Shown: positions 22,416 to 30,218 of the stretch, in pieces | How the letters are laid out: each line of letters opens with the position of its first letter | Position numbering within the stretch: the first letter of the stretch is position 1 | Assembly (NCBI RefSeq): GCF_900491935.1 | Contig: NZ_UEXK01000004.1 | Span: forward strand, 3,032,292 to 3,085,842 | Direction of reading: 5' to 3' | Length of the DNA: 53,551 nt | Source: Klenkia terrae | GTDB lineage: Bacteria > Actinomycetota > Actinomycetes > Mycobacteriales > Geodermatophilaceae | Position numbers and translations under genes: made by a program | Notes under the pieces: generated by a model | Told to the model about the DNA's origin: nothing | Seen by the model: only the letters and a program-made list of their open reading frames with translations | Databases searched by the model: none

Positions 22416-22799
22416 GTGCCCAGCGGCAAGGTCAAGTGGTTCAACCCGGAGAAGGGCTTCGGCTTCCTCTCCCAGGAGGACGGGCCCGACGTGTTCGTGC
22501 ACCGGGACGCGTTGCCGGACGGGACGACGGAGCTCAAGCCGGGCCAGCGGGTGGAGTACGGCGTGGTCGCCGGCCGGCGCGGTGACCAGGCGCTGCAGGT
22601 CGTCGTCCTGGACCCGCTGCCCTCGGTCGTGGCCGGCACCCGGAAGAAGCCCGACGACCTGGTGCCGATCATCGAGGACCTGATCCGCCTGCTCGACGGC
22701 ATCGGCAACGGGCTGCGGCACGGCCGGCACCCCGACAAGCAGGCGGCCGGCAAGGTCGCCTCCGTGCTGCGCGCCGTCGCCAGCGACCTGGAGGGCTGA
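22416..22799 (+). CDS. Cold-shock domain protein with C-terminal extension
   Basis: 127 residues. Residues 1-65 form a CSD OB-fold with both nucleic-acid-binding motifs: GKVKWFNPEKGFGFL (RNP1 KGFGFL) and DVFVHRDAL (RNP2-like). Typical CspA is about 67 residues; here a 60-residue helical tail follows (DDLVPIIEDLIRLLDGIGNG ... KVASVLRAVASDLEG). The longer form matches actinobacterial CspB-type proteins at this locus (Rv0871 by memory). It binds single-stranded RNA or DNA as a chaperone. GTG start with GAAGGA upstream. The convergent DUF2771 gene ends 14 bases away. Confidence 0.88.
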   Translation: MPSGKVKWFNPEKGFGFLSQEDGPDVFVHRDALPDGTTELKPGQRVEYGVVAGRRGDQALQVVVLDPLPSVVAGTRKKPDDLVPIIEDLIRLLDGIGNGLRHGRHPDKQAAGKVASVLRAVASDLEG

Positions 22800-22813
22800 G
22801 CGCTCGGTAGCGC

Positions 22814-23308
22814 TCAGCTGGTCGGGGCGGCGGCCTCGGCACGGATGAAGCCGACCGGCCAGGCGCCGGACAGCCCGCCGCACTCGGAGTCGTCGGAGTC
22901 CTCCACGACCACCAGGTAGAACGAGGGCGGGACGACGTCGGAGCTGTTGATGCCGGTGTAGACCGTCGTCCCGTCCTCGACGTCGATCTCCCCGATCGGC
23001 GTCTCGAGCTGGTCGTCGTAGACCTGCACGCTCCAGCCCTGGTCGGCGACGGCCTGGCTGACCGTGAGCGCGATCGTGCTGTCCGGTGAGACCTCGACGA
23101 CCGGCGGCGTGCCCGCGTAGCGCTCGCCGGACCCGTCCAGGCAGTACTGGGTCGGCTGCACCGCGACGTCCTGGGTGCCCGACCGCACGCGCACCGTCGG
23201 CGCGCTGTCGGGCGAGCTCTCGGCGTCGCTGCTGCCGCCGGCGTTGCAGCCGGCCAGCAGCGCCAGGACGGCGATGCCCCCGGCGACGGTCGTCCGTGCG
23301 CTGCTCAT
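22814..23308 (-). CDS. DUF2771 lipoprotein
   Basis: 164 residues. Signal peptide MSSARTTVAGGIAVLALLAGC with lipobox LAGC, so it should be anchored outside the membrane. The mature domain (RVRSGTQDVAVQPTQYCLDG ... GWSVQVYDDQLETPIGEI ... FYLVVVEDSDDSECGGLSGAWPVG) fits DUF2771, known next to this MFS gene in actinomycetes. Two Cys in the mature part may form a disulfide. ATG 23308 has AGGAG upstream and overlaps the stop of the MFS gene (ATGA), so the pair is co-translated. The two products probably work together at the membrane; function unknown. Confidence 0.82.
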   Translation of the reverse strand: MSSARTTVAGGIAVLALLAGCNAGGSSDAESSPDSAPTVRVRSGTQDVAVQPTQYCLDGSGERYAGTPPVVEVSPDSTIALTVSQAVADQGWSVQVYDDQLETPIGEIDVEDGTTVYTGINSSDVVPPSFYLVVVEDSDDSECGGLSGAWPVGFIRAEAAAPTS

Positions 23309-24909
23309 GTCCACTCCTGGGCCGGCGTCGTCCCGCGTCCCCGGGCGGGGCGGCGGTGCCCCAGCCAAGCAAGCAGACCTGTGGCCACCACCAGCAGCCC
23401 CGCGGTCACCCCGAAGGCGAGCATCGGCCGGTCGGCGGGCAGCGCGATGCCCAGCGCGCCGCCGAGCACCCAGGCCAGCTGCAGCAGGGTCTCCGAGCGG
23501 GCGAACGCCGAGGCGTGCTGGGCGCCGGGCACGTCACGCTGGATGATCGCGTCCAGCGAGACCTTGCCCAGCCCGGCCGCCAGCGCCGAGACGCCGGCGG
23601 TGACCGCGAACAGCGCGATGGAGAAGAACCCGGTCGCCACCGCGGCGGTGGCGACGGCGGCGACGGTGGCCCACAGCACCAGCACGTCGGGGGTGGCCCT
23701 GTGCAGCCGGGAGCCGATGCCGGTCCCCAGGAAGCTGCCCAGCCCGGCCGCGCCGGCGATCGCGCCGAGGGCGGCGGTCCGCTCCCAGCCGCCGGGCACC
23801 TGCGCCTGGACCAGGAACGCCGCGTAGATGGTGAGGAAGCCGCCGAGCACCCGGAGCAGCGCGGCGCTGCGCAGCGCGTCGACCACGGCCTGGCGCACCG
23901 GACGCCGGCGCCGGCCGCCGACCGGGATCTCCATGGTCGTGGTCAGCAGGTCCGAGGACTCCTCGCCGGCGGGGACGTCCACGTGCCGGGGCAGGCGCAC
24001 CGCGAGCACCGCCGCGCCGAGGAAGACCGCCGCGATCGTCCACAGCAGCGGCGGGAAGCCGGCCACCAGCGCGACGCCGGCGCCGACCCCGCCGAACACC
24101 CCCGAGGTGACCAGGCCGAAGACCGACGTCCGGGCGTTGGCGCTGGTCAGCGACATCGTCGCGGGCAGTACCCGCGGGATGACAGCGGCCCGCAGCACGT
24201 TGAGCGCCTTGGACAGCACCAGCACCCCGAGCGCCGCCGGGTATAGCCACAGCCCGTCGTAGTTGGCGGCCATCACCAGCGCCAGCACCGCGCGGCCGGC
24301 CAGGCTGGCGGCCATCGCCCACCGGCGGCCCCGCTGCAGGCGGTCCAGCAACGGGCCCAGCAGCGGCGCGACCACCGCGAACGGCGCCCTCGTGACCAGC
24401 AGGTACAGCGCGACGTTGCCGCGCTGGGCGTCGGAGGAGGCGGCGAAGAACAGCGTGCCGGCCAGCGAGACGGCGATCATCGCGTCGCCCGCGGCGTGCA
24501 GCGCGTTCACCCACAGCAGGTGGGACAGCCCGCTGTCCCCGGCGCCGTCGGCCCGGCTGGCCGCGTTCACCCGGCGGACGGCGGCCACCGTCAGCTCGCG
24601 GGACCGGCGCGCGGCCACCCGGGTCACGGTGATCTTCGGCGGCCGGGCGCCCAGCCCCGGCGGCGGCACGGGCGCGGTCGGTGCGGAGCCGGCCGGACGG
24701 GTGTCCTGCGGGGGCGGTGGTGCCGGGCGCCAGGTCTGCGGGCGCGCCGGGTCCGCCGAGGCGGTCACCACGGTGGGGGAGTCGTCCCCGGCCGGCGCGG
24801 ACGCCTGCGGCATCGGACGGGTCTGCGAGCGCGGCACGTGCAGCGGACCGGTGCGCTCCCGGTCGGCCTCCGCGCGCCCCGACCGGCCCCAGCGCCGGGC
24901 ACGGCTCAC
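23305..24909 (-). CDS. MFS-type membrane protein with long N-terminal extension
   Basis: 534 residues. The first 110 or so are a hydrophilic, Pro/Arg-rich cytoplasmic extension (RPAPPPPQDTRPAG, PTAPVPPPGLGARPPK). About 12 membrane segments follow (SHLLWVNALHAAGDAMIAVSL, LYLLVTRAPFAVVAPLLGPLLDR, ...). From memory it matches the conserved actinobacterial membrane protein Rv0876c. Transported compound unknown. GTG 24909 was chosen as the first start after non-coding-looking sequence; Met or Val codons later in the extension are possible, and no ribosome site decides it. Translationally coupled to the DUF2771 gene and divergent from DUF3027. Confidence 0.8.
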   Translation of the reverse strand: MSRARRWGRSGRAEADRERTGPLHVPRSQTRPMPQASAPAGDDSPTVVTASADPARPQTWRPAPPPPQDTRPAGSAPTAPVPPPGLGARPPKITVTRVAARRSRELTVAAVRRVNAASRADGAGDSGLSHLLWVNALHAAGDAMIAVSLAGTLFFAASSDAQRGNVALYLLVTRAPFAVVAPLLGPLLDRLQRGRRWAMAASLAGRAVLALVMAANYDGLWLYPAALGVLVLSKALNVLRAAVIPRVLPATMSLTSANARTSVFGLVTSGVFGGVGAGVALVAGFPPLLWTIAAVFLGAAVLAVRLPRHVDVPAGEESSDLLTTTMEIPVGGRRRRPVRQAVVDALRSAALLRVLGGFLTIYAAFLVQAQVPGGWERTAALGAIAGAAGLGSFLGTGIGSRLHRATPDVLVLWATVAAVATAAVATGFFSIALFAVTAGVSALAAGLGKVSLDAIIQRDVPGAQHASAFARSETLLQLAWVLGGALGIALPADRPMLAFGVTAGLLVVATGLLAWLGHRRPARGRGTTPAQEWT

Positions 24910-25016
24910 CGGTGCCGGCCCGCCCGCCCGCTCGACCGCTCGCTCACCCGACCATCGTGCCCCACCCGCGGGTGGCACCCGCGCGCCTGTCGCAGACCCA
25001 CGGGTGCGGTGTGAGG

Positions 25017-25022
25017 CACCAT
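25017..25022 (+). promoter_or_regulatory. Leaderless -10 (CACCAT) for the DUF3027 gene
   Basis: CACCAT, 7 bases before GTG 25030; it overlaps the alternative ATG at 25021. Confidence 0.35.
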
Positions 25023-25029
25023 GGGAGGC

Positions 25030-25833
25030 GTGTCCGCTCCCGATCCCGCTCCCGTGACCGCACCCGAGACGTCCTCGGTCGACGTCCTGACCGCGGCCGT
25101 CGAGACCGCGCGGACCGCCGCGGTCGAGGTCGCCGGGCTCGCCGCCGAGGTCGGGGAGCACCTGGGGACCTCCCGCGAGGCGGTCCCGGACCCCGCTGTC
25201 CTGGGCGAGGTGCTCACCCACACCTTCGCCGCCCAGCTGCCCGGCTACGTCGGCTGGCACTGGGCCGTCACCCTGGCCCACGTCCCCGGCGACGAGCACG
25301 TCACCGTCGACGAGGTCGTCCTCCTGCCCGGCGAGGACGCGCTGCTCGCGCCGTCCTGGGTGCCCTGGCACGAGCGGATCCGCCCCGGCGACCTGTCGGT
25401 CGGCGACGTCCTGCCCGTCACCGAGGACGACCCCCGCCTCGTGCCGTCCTACCTGGCCGACGACGACTCGGCGGCCGACCCCGCCGGCATGGTCGTGGCC
25501 CAGGAGATCGGCATCGGCCGCGAGCGCGTGCTGTCCGCCGAGGGACGACGGGAGGCCCTGGCGCGCTGGAGCACCGGCGAGTGGGGCCCCACCGCCGCCA
25601 TCGCCCGGCACGCCCCCGGGTCCTGCGGCGACTGCGCCTTCCTCATGCCGCTGGCTGGGTCCCTGCGCCTCGAGCTCGGCGTCTGCGCCAACGCCTACGC
25701 GCCCTCCGACGGCCACGTCGTCACCACCGACCACGGCTGCGGCGCGCACAGCGAGGCCAGCGTGGTGCCGGTCGACACCACCGAGATCACCAACATCCCG
25801 CTCTACGACACGCAGGCGTACGACAGTCTTTGA
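25030..25833 (+). CDS. DUF3027 protein with a four-cysteine motif
   Basis: 267 residues (270 if ATG 25021 is used). Recognisable as DUF3027 by GYVGWHWAVTLAHVPGDEHVTVDEVVLLPG, PSWVPWHERIRPGDLSVGD and GEWGPTAAIARHAPGSCGDCAFLMPL. Cysteines are spaced C-x2-C-x16-C-x17-C-G-x-H near the C-terminus, a possible metal site. No enzymatic role is known. GTG 25030 is favoured by CACCAT 7 bases upstream. The gene is divergent from the MFS/DUF2771 pair. Confidence 0.85.
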   Translation: MSAPDPAPVTAPETSSVDVLTAAVETARTAAVEVAGLAAEVGEHLGTSREAVPDPAVLGEVLTHTFAAQLPGYVGWHWAVTLAHVPGDEHVTVDEVVLLPGEDALLAPSWVPWHERIRPGDLSVGDVLPVTEDDPRLVPSYLADDDSAADPAGMVVAQEIGIGRERVLSAEGRREALARWSTGEWGPTAAIARHAPGSCGDCAFLMPLAGSLRLELGVCANAYAPSDGHVVTTDHGCGAHSEASVVPVDTTEITNIPLYDTQAYDSL

Positions 25834-25908
25834 TGTCGTCCTCCGGACTCCCACCGCGGCCAGGGGGGCTGGGGGCGCTGCGTTGAGCTCCCCTCGCACC
25901 GCCTCGGG

Positions 25909-25936
25909 GAGGGGGCACTCGTGCCTCGGCCCCCTC
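25909..25936. terminator. Hairpin between convergent DUF3027 and DUF2530 genes
   Basis: GAGGGGGC (25909-25916) pairs with GCCCCCTC (25929-25936); an inner GCAC/GTGC can also form. The 167-base gap 25834-26000 holds nothing else I can support. Confidence 0.5.
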
Positions 25937-26000
25937 GCCTCGGCGTTGCCCGGTCGCTGCGCTCCGGTCCGTATCCGGGACGGTTGGCTTTGCGCTTCTC

Positions 26001-26210
26001 CTAGCGCTGGTGCTGCCAGCGCATGAGGGCCAGGCCCAGGACGGCCAGGACGAGGCCGCACACGCAGGTCCAGGTCCAGACGCGGTCGACGCGGTCGCCG
26101 AGGAGGAGGACGACGACCAGACCGAGGGCCCAGAGGACCGCGCCGATGAGGACGACGCGCCTGGTCTCCACGCGGAGCGGGGGAGGCGACGGGCGGGTCG
26201 GGGCGGGCAC
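26001..26210 (-). CDS. DUF2530 small membrane protein
   Basis: 69 residues with two membrane helices (RVVLIGAVLWALGLVVVLLLG and WTWTCVCGLVLAVLGLALM) after a Pro-rich N-terminus, matching DUF2530. Function unknown. The frame allows a GTG at 26243 (80 residues), but TACATT lies exactly 6 bases before GTG 26210, supporting the shorter leaderless form. It is divergent from the purine permease gene. The equivalent position in M. tuberculosis holds Rv0879c (from memory). Confidence 0.78.
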   Translation of the reverse strand: MPAPTRPSPPPLRVETRRVVLIGAVLWALGLVVVLLLGDRVDRVWTWTCVCGLVLAVLGLALMRWQHQR

Positions 26211-26216
26211 CGGACG

Positions 26217-26222
26217 AATGTA
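26217..26222 (-). promoter_or_regulatory. Leaderless -10 (TACATT) for the DUF2530 gene
   Basis: TACATT on the minus strand, 6 bases before GTG 26210; the closest match to the ideal hexamer in this window. Confidence 0.55.
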
Positions 26223-26257
26223 ATCGAGCAGAGACCTGCGCACGGCCCCGCGCGTGG

Positions 26258-26263
26258 CACCCT
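26258..26263 (+). promoter_or_regulatory. Leaderless -10 (CACCCT) for the NCS2 permease gene
   Basis: CACCCT, 6 bases before GTG 26270. The same TGGCACCCTG context recurs at 31741-31749 before the thioesterase gene. Confidence 0.4.
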
Positions 26264-26269
26264 GTCGCC

Positions 26270-27766
26270 GTGCCGGACGACATCGAGACCACCGACGCGA
26301 CCCCGACGGGCGCCACCAAGCGCCGCAGCCAGGGGCCGAAGGTGAAGCCCAAGAACGGGCTGGACCGCTACTTCTCCATCAGCGAGCGGCGCTCCACCGT
26401 GGGCCGCGAGGTGCGCGGCGGGTTCGTCACGTTCTTCACGATGGCCTACATCGTGGTGCTCAACCCGATCATCCTGTCCGGCGCGGACATCAGCGGGAAC
26501 ACCCTGGACTTCGGATCCGTCGCCGCGGTCACCGCGCTGGTCGCCGGCGTGCTGACCATCGCGATGGGCATCGTCGGCCGGTACCCCTTCGCCCTCGCCG
26601 CGGGGCTGGGCATCAACGCCGTCGTCGCGGCCTACGCGGCCACCCAGCTGAGCTGGCCCGAGGTCATGGGCCTGGTCGTGCTCGAGGGCCTGCTGATCAC
26701 CGTCCTGGTGCTCACCGGGTTCCGGAAGGCCGTCTTCGAGGCCATCCCCGACCAGCTCAAGACGGCCATCGCGGTCGGCATCGGGTTCTTCATCGCGCTC
26801 ATCGGGCTGGTCGACTCCGGCTTCGTCCGGCGTGCGCAGACCGGCACGGTGCCGATCACCTTCGGCATCGACGGCAGCCTGGCCAGCTGGCCGCAGCTGG
26901 TCTTCGTCGTCGGCCTGCTGCTCACCGCGGTGCTCGTCGTCCGCAAGACCCGCGGCGCCCTGCTGATCGGGCTGGTCGCCACCACCGTCCTGGCCGTCGT
27001 CATCGAGGCGATCGCCAAGGTCGGGCCGACCTTCCTCGACGACGGCAGCGTCAACCCCAAGGGCTGGGCCCTGCAGGTGCCCACGCTGCCCGACCAGGTC
27101 GTCGGCCTGCCCGACTTCTCCCAGATCGGCCAGTTCTCGCTGTTCGGCGGGTTCTCCCGGATCGGCGTCGTCGCCGCGCTGCTCATCGTCTTCGCGCTGA
27201 TGCTGGCCGACTTCTTCGACACCGTCGGCTCGGTGACCGCCGTCGGCGCCGAGGCCGGGCTGCTCGACGAGCACAACAACCTGCCCCGCTCGCAGCCGGT
27301 CCTGCTGGTCGACTCGGTCGCCGCGGCCGCCGGTGGGCTGGCCAGCGTCTCGTCCAACACGACCTACGTGGAGTCCACCGCCGGCGTCGCCGACGGTGCG
27401 CGCACCGGCCTGGCCAGCGTGGTGACCGGCGCGCTGTTCCTGGTGGCGACGTTGTTCTCGCCGCTGGTGGACGTCGTCCCCTCCGAGGCGGCCTCGCCGA
27501 TCCTGGTGATCGTCGGCGCGCTGCTCATCGCCCAGGTGAAGAACCTGCACTGGGACGACCTGACCCTGGCGATCCCGGCGTTCCTGACCATCGCGCTGAT
27601 GCCGTTCACCTACTCGATCACCAACGGCATCGGTGCCGGCACGGTCAGCTACGTGGTGCTGATGGCGGCCACCGGCAAGGCGCGGCGGGTGCACCCGCTG
27701 ATGTGGGTCGTCGGCGTGCTCTTCGTGGTCTACTTCGCGATCGAGCCGGTGCAGCAGCTGTTCTGA
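26270..27766 (+). CDS. NCS2 purine permease (AzgA-like)
   Basis: 498 residues, about 13 membrane segments. AzgA-subfamily marks: LDRYFSISERRSTVGREVRGG, FFTMAYIVVLNPIIL, AAGLGINAVVAAY, and LADFFDTVGSVTAVG with TTYVESTAGVADGARTG, which form the binding site. It imports adenine, guanine or hypoxanthine by proton symport. The 40-residue hydrophilic N-terminus is somewhat long. GTG 26270, no ribosome site, -10 hexamer 6 bases upstream. No purine-salvage enzyme lies beside it. Confidence 0.9.
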   Translation: MPDDIETTDATPTGATKRRSQGPKVKPKNGLDRYFSISERRSTVGREVRGGFVTFFTMAYIVVLNPIILSGADISGNTLDFGSVAAVTALVAGVLTIAMGIVGRYPFALAAGLGINAVVAAYAATQLSWPEVMGLVVLEGLLITVLVLTGFRKAVFEAIPDQLKTAIAVGIGFFIALIGLVDSGFVRRAQTGTVPITFGIDGSLASWPQLVFVVGLLLTAVLVVRKTRGALLIGLVATTVLAVVIEAIAKVGPTFLDDGSVNPKGWALQVPTLPDQVVGLPDFSQIGQFSLFGGFSRIGVVAALLIVFALMLADFFDTVGSVTAVGAEAGLLDEHNNLPRSQPVLLVDSVAAAAGGLASVSSNTTYVESTAGVADGARTGLASVVTGALFLVATLFSPLVDVVPSEAASPILVIVGALLIAQVKNLHWDDLTLAIPAFLTIALMPFTYSITNGIGAGTVSYVVLMAATGKARRVHPLMWVVGVLFVVYFAIEPVQQLF

Positions 27767-27784
27767 GCCGCCGGCCCGCGGGAG

Positions 27785-27790
27785 TATGCT
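27785..27790 (+). promoter_or_regulatory. -10 element (TATGCT) of the MarR/MFS operon
   Basis: TATGCT, 31 bases before the MarR start, leaves a short leader carrying GGTGGAG. The AT-richer run around TTACCGGTGCTAA just after it would be a natural autorepressor site (inference). Confidence 0.4.
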
Positions 27791-27821
27791 TACCGGTGCT
27801 AATCAACGGGTGGAGTGACAC

Positions 27822-28256
27822 GTGGCGCGGACGACGCTGGACACCGCCGCGCTCGCGCACGACCTGCGCCTGGCGGTGATGCGCTTCTCGCGTCGGCTGC
27901 GCAACCAGCGGGTGGACACCTCGGTCACGCTGACCCACCTCGCCGCGCTGTCCACGCTCAAGCGGCACGGCGCGATGAGCCCGGGTGAGCTGGCCGGCCA
28001 CGAGCGGGTCCAGCCACCGTCGATGACCCGGGTGGTCGTCGCGCTCGAGGGCAAGGGGCTGGTCTCCCGGACGCCGCACCCCACCGACCGCCGGCAGGTG
28101 GTCATCGACCTGACGCCGGCCGCGGAGGCCCTGCTGACCGAGGAGGCCCGGGCCCGCGAGGCGTGGCTGTCGGGTCAGCTGCACGCCCTCTCGCCCGAGG
28201 ACCGGGCGACCCTGCGGGAGGCTGCCCGCATCATGGACGACCTCGCCTCCGGGTGA
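27822..28256 (+). CDS. MarR-family transcriptional regulator
   Basis: 144 residues. Winged helix: LTHLAALSTLKRHGAMSPGELAGHERVQPPSMTRVVVALEGKGL spans H2-H4, and RTPHPTDRRQVVIDLT is the wing. Helices at both ends form the dimer interface. GTG 27822 follows GGTGGAG. The MFS exporter starts just after it, so it most likely represses itself and that exporter until a ligand binds. Position matches Rv0880 of M. tuberculosis (from memory). Confidence 0.9.
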   Translation: MARTTLDTAALAHDLRLAVMRFSRRLRNQRVDTSVTLTHLAALSTLKRHGAMSPGELAGHERVQPPSMTRVVVALEGKGLVSRTPHPTDRRQVVIDLTPAAEALLTEEARAREAWLSGQLHALSPEDRATLREAARIMDDLASG

Positions 28257-28313
28257 GGGTGGAGGCGACACACCACGGCTGAACCGACCAGCACCGCGCC
28301 CCGCCGGGCGGGC

Positions 28314-29660
28314 ATGTTCCGTGCCCTCGCCGTGCACAACTTCCGGCTCTACGTCAGCGCCAACCTGGTCTCGATGACCGGCACCTGGATGCAGCGGATC
28401 GGCCAGGACTGGCTGGTGCTGCAGCTGTCGGGGGGCAGCGGCACCGCGCTCGGCGTGGTCACCGCGCTGCAGTTCGCGCCCACCCTGGCGCTGAGCTTCT
28501 ACGGCGGGCTGCTCGCCGACCGGTACGACAAGCGCCGGATGCTGATGGTCACCCAGGCCGTGCTCGGCGTCCTGGCGCTGGCGCTGGCGCTGCTGGTGGC
28601 CACCGGCGGCATCGCGCTGTGGCAGGTGTTCGCCCTCGCCCTCGCGCTGGGCGTCGTGAGCTCCCTGGACACCCCGGCCCGGCAGTCGTTCGTGTCCGAG
28701 ATGGTCGGCCCCGCGCTGCTGGGCAACGCGGTGAGCCTGAACTCCACGGTGTTCAACGGCGCCCGGCTGGTCGGGCCGGCCGTCGCCGGCGGCGTGATCG
28801 CGGCCTCGGGCGGCAACACCGCACCGGCGTTCTTCGTGAACGCCGCCAGCTTCGCGGCGACCATCGTCGCGCTGGCCCTGATGCGGGACGCCGAGCTGCA
28901 GCACAGCGTGCCCGTGGCCCGCGCCCGCGGGCAGCTGCGGGCCGCGCTCACCTACACCCGGGCCCACCCGGACCTGCAGCTGGCCATGGTGCTGGCCTTC
29001 GTGGTCGGCACCTTCGGCTTCAACTCCCAGATCACCATCGCGCTGATGGCCCGCGAGGTGTTCGGGCTGGGCGCCGGCGCGTTCGGCCTGCTGTCCACGG
29101 CGTTCGCGGTGGGCTCGCTGAGCGGGGCGCTGGTGTCCACCCGGCGGGATGCCCGCCCGCTGCAGCGGTTCCTCCTGCTGGCCGCGATCGCGTTCGGTGC
29201 GCTCACCGTGGTCAGCGGGCTCATGCCCACGCAGTGGTCCTACGCCCTGCTGCTGGTGCCCTGCGGGGCGGCCGGGCTGGTGTTCAGCGTCGCCTGCAAC
29301 AGCTTCGTGCAGCTGGGGGTCGAGCCCCAGATGCGCGGCCGGATCCTGGCGCTGTACTTCATGTGCTTCATGGGCGGGACGCCGGTCGGGGCGCCGCTGA
29401 TCGGCTGGGTGTCCCAGCACCTGGGTGCCCGGTGGGGCCTGGTCTCCAGCGGGTTGGTCGTCGTCGTGGTCGCCGCCGCCGTGGGCGCCGTGCTGTCCCG
29501 CGGCCGGCACGTTCGGGTCGAGGCGCACGTGGCCCCGCCCAGCGTGCGGCTGCACGTGGACCCGCTGCCGGTCGCCGCCGTCGCCCCCGCGCAGGTGGCG
29601 CCGGCGGTGGAGGAGGCCGACGCCGAGGCGCCCGGGGCGTCGACCGCAGCACGGCGCTGA
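28314..29660 (+). CDS. MFS exporter in the MarR operon (possible ACG start at 28275)
   Basis: 448 residues from the first ATG. About 12 membrane segments; FRALAVHNFRLYVSANLVSMTG, IGQDWLVLQL, YGGLLADRYDKRRML and DTPARQSFVSEMVGPALLGNAVSLN are typical of the MFS_3/EntS-type drug and metabolite exporters. An 80-residue soluble tail rich in Ala, Pro and Val follows. The ATG at 28314 has no ribosome site. The coding frame extends upstream (AEPTSTAPRRAG) to ACG 28275, which is 9 bases after GGTGGAGG; the only stop upstream in frame is at the MarR terminus. The true start may be ACG, or this may be a sequence error for ATG. Confidence 0.85.
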   Translation: MFRALAVHNFRLYVSANLVSMTGTWMQRIGQDWLVLQLSGGSGTALGVVTALQFAPTLALSFYGGLLADRYDKRRMLMVTQAVLGVLALALALLVATGGIALWQVFALALALGVVSSLDTPARQSFVSEMVGPALLGNAVSLNSTVFNGARLVGPAVAGGVIAASGGNTAPAFFVNAASFAATIVALALMRDAELQHSVPVARARGQLRAALTYTRAHPDLQLAMVLAFVVGTFGFNSQITIALMAREVFGLGAGAFGLLSTAFAVGSLSGALVSTRRDARPLQRFLLLAAIAFGALTVVSGLMPTQWSYALLLVPCGAAGLVFSVACNSFVQLGVEPQMRGRILALYFMCFMGGTPVGAPLIGWVSQHLGARWGLVSSGLVVVVVAAAVGAVLSRGRHVRVEAHVAPPSVRLHVDPLPVAAVAPAQVAPAVEEADAEAPGASTAARR

Positions 29661-29735
29661 CCCGCCGCCGGACCGACGCAGAACCGAGGCCGAACCGAGG
29701 CCGCCCCGCCGTTGTGGCGGGGGTCACCGGTGTCC

Positions 29736-29741
29736 TACGGT
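29736..29741 (+). promoter_or_regulatory. Leaderless -10 (TACGGT) before the gene at 29748
   Basis: TACGGT, 6 bases before GTG 29748. Confidence 0.5.
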
Positions 29742-29747
29742 TCGGGG

Positions 29748-30218
29748 GTGGCCTCCGCCGTCCTGACCGCCTGGTGGGCCCAGCTCGCCGCCGTCGTCGC
29801 CATGACCGTGGGTGCCGCCTGGCTGATGGACCTGAGCCTGCGGGCGTTCACCGGCACGCTGCGCCGCCCGCGCCGCCGCCGGCGCCCGGTGCGCCCGGCC
29901 CGGGTCGCGGCCCGTCGTCCGGCGCGTCGTCCGGTCGCCGTTGCGGTGCCCGAGCGGCGGTCGGTGCAGGCGATCGCGGCCGACCTCCGCCGGCTGCGCC
30001 GCGAGCTGGCCCTGGTCTCGATCGGGTCCGCCGCCCACCGGGCCGGCGTGCTCGCCGCCTACGACGACGTGCTGGTCGAGGCCGCCCGGTCGCTGGAGGT
30101 GGCCCACCGGCTGCCGGAGACGTGCCCCGGCGAGGAGCGCGAGGTCGAGCGGCTGCGGCTGGCCGCCGCCCTGGCCGACACCGGCCTGGTGATCAGCGAC
30201 CGCCAGGACCGCGGCTGA
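29748..30218 (+). CDS. Single-span membrane protein with helical cytoplasmic domain
   Basis: 156 residues. One membrane helix (WWAQLAAVVAMTVGAAWLMD at about 8-27), then a very basic Arg/Pro-rich stretch (about 38-70) that would keep the rest in the cytoplasm, and a C-terminal helical domain (ERRSVQAIAADLRRLRRELA ... AAYDDVLVEAARSLEVAH) of a type common in small actinobacterial proteins of unknown function. GTG 29748 is leaderless by the TACGGT signal. Its TGA overlaps the likely CTG start of the next gene. Confidence 0.65.
   Translation: MASAVLTAWWAQLAAVVAMTVGAAWLMDLSLRAFTGTLRRPRRRRRPVRPARVAARRPARRPVAVAVPERRSVQAIAADLRRLRRELALVSIGSAAHRAGVLAAYDDVLVEAARSLEVAHRLPETCPGEEREVERLRLAAALADTGLVISDRQDRG

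Noticed and set aside
25834-26000. Repeat-like, C/G-rich sequence between DUF3027 and DUF2530
   Set aside because: Apart from one hairpin I could not find a second copy in the window, so I do not call it a repeat element.
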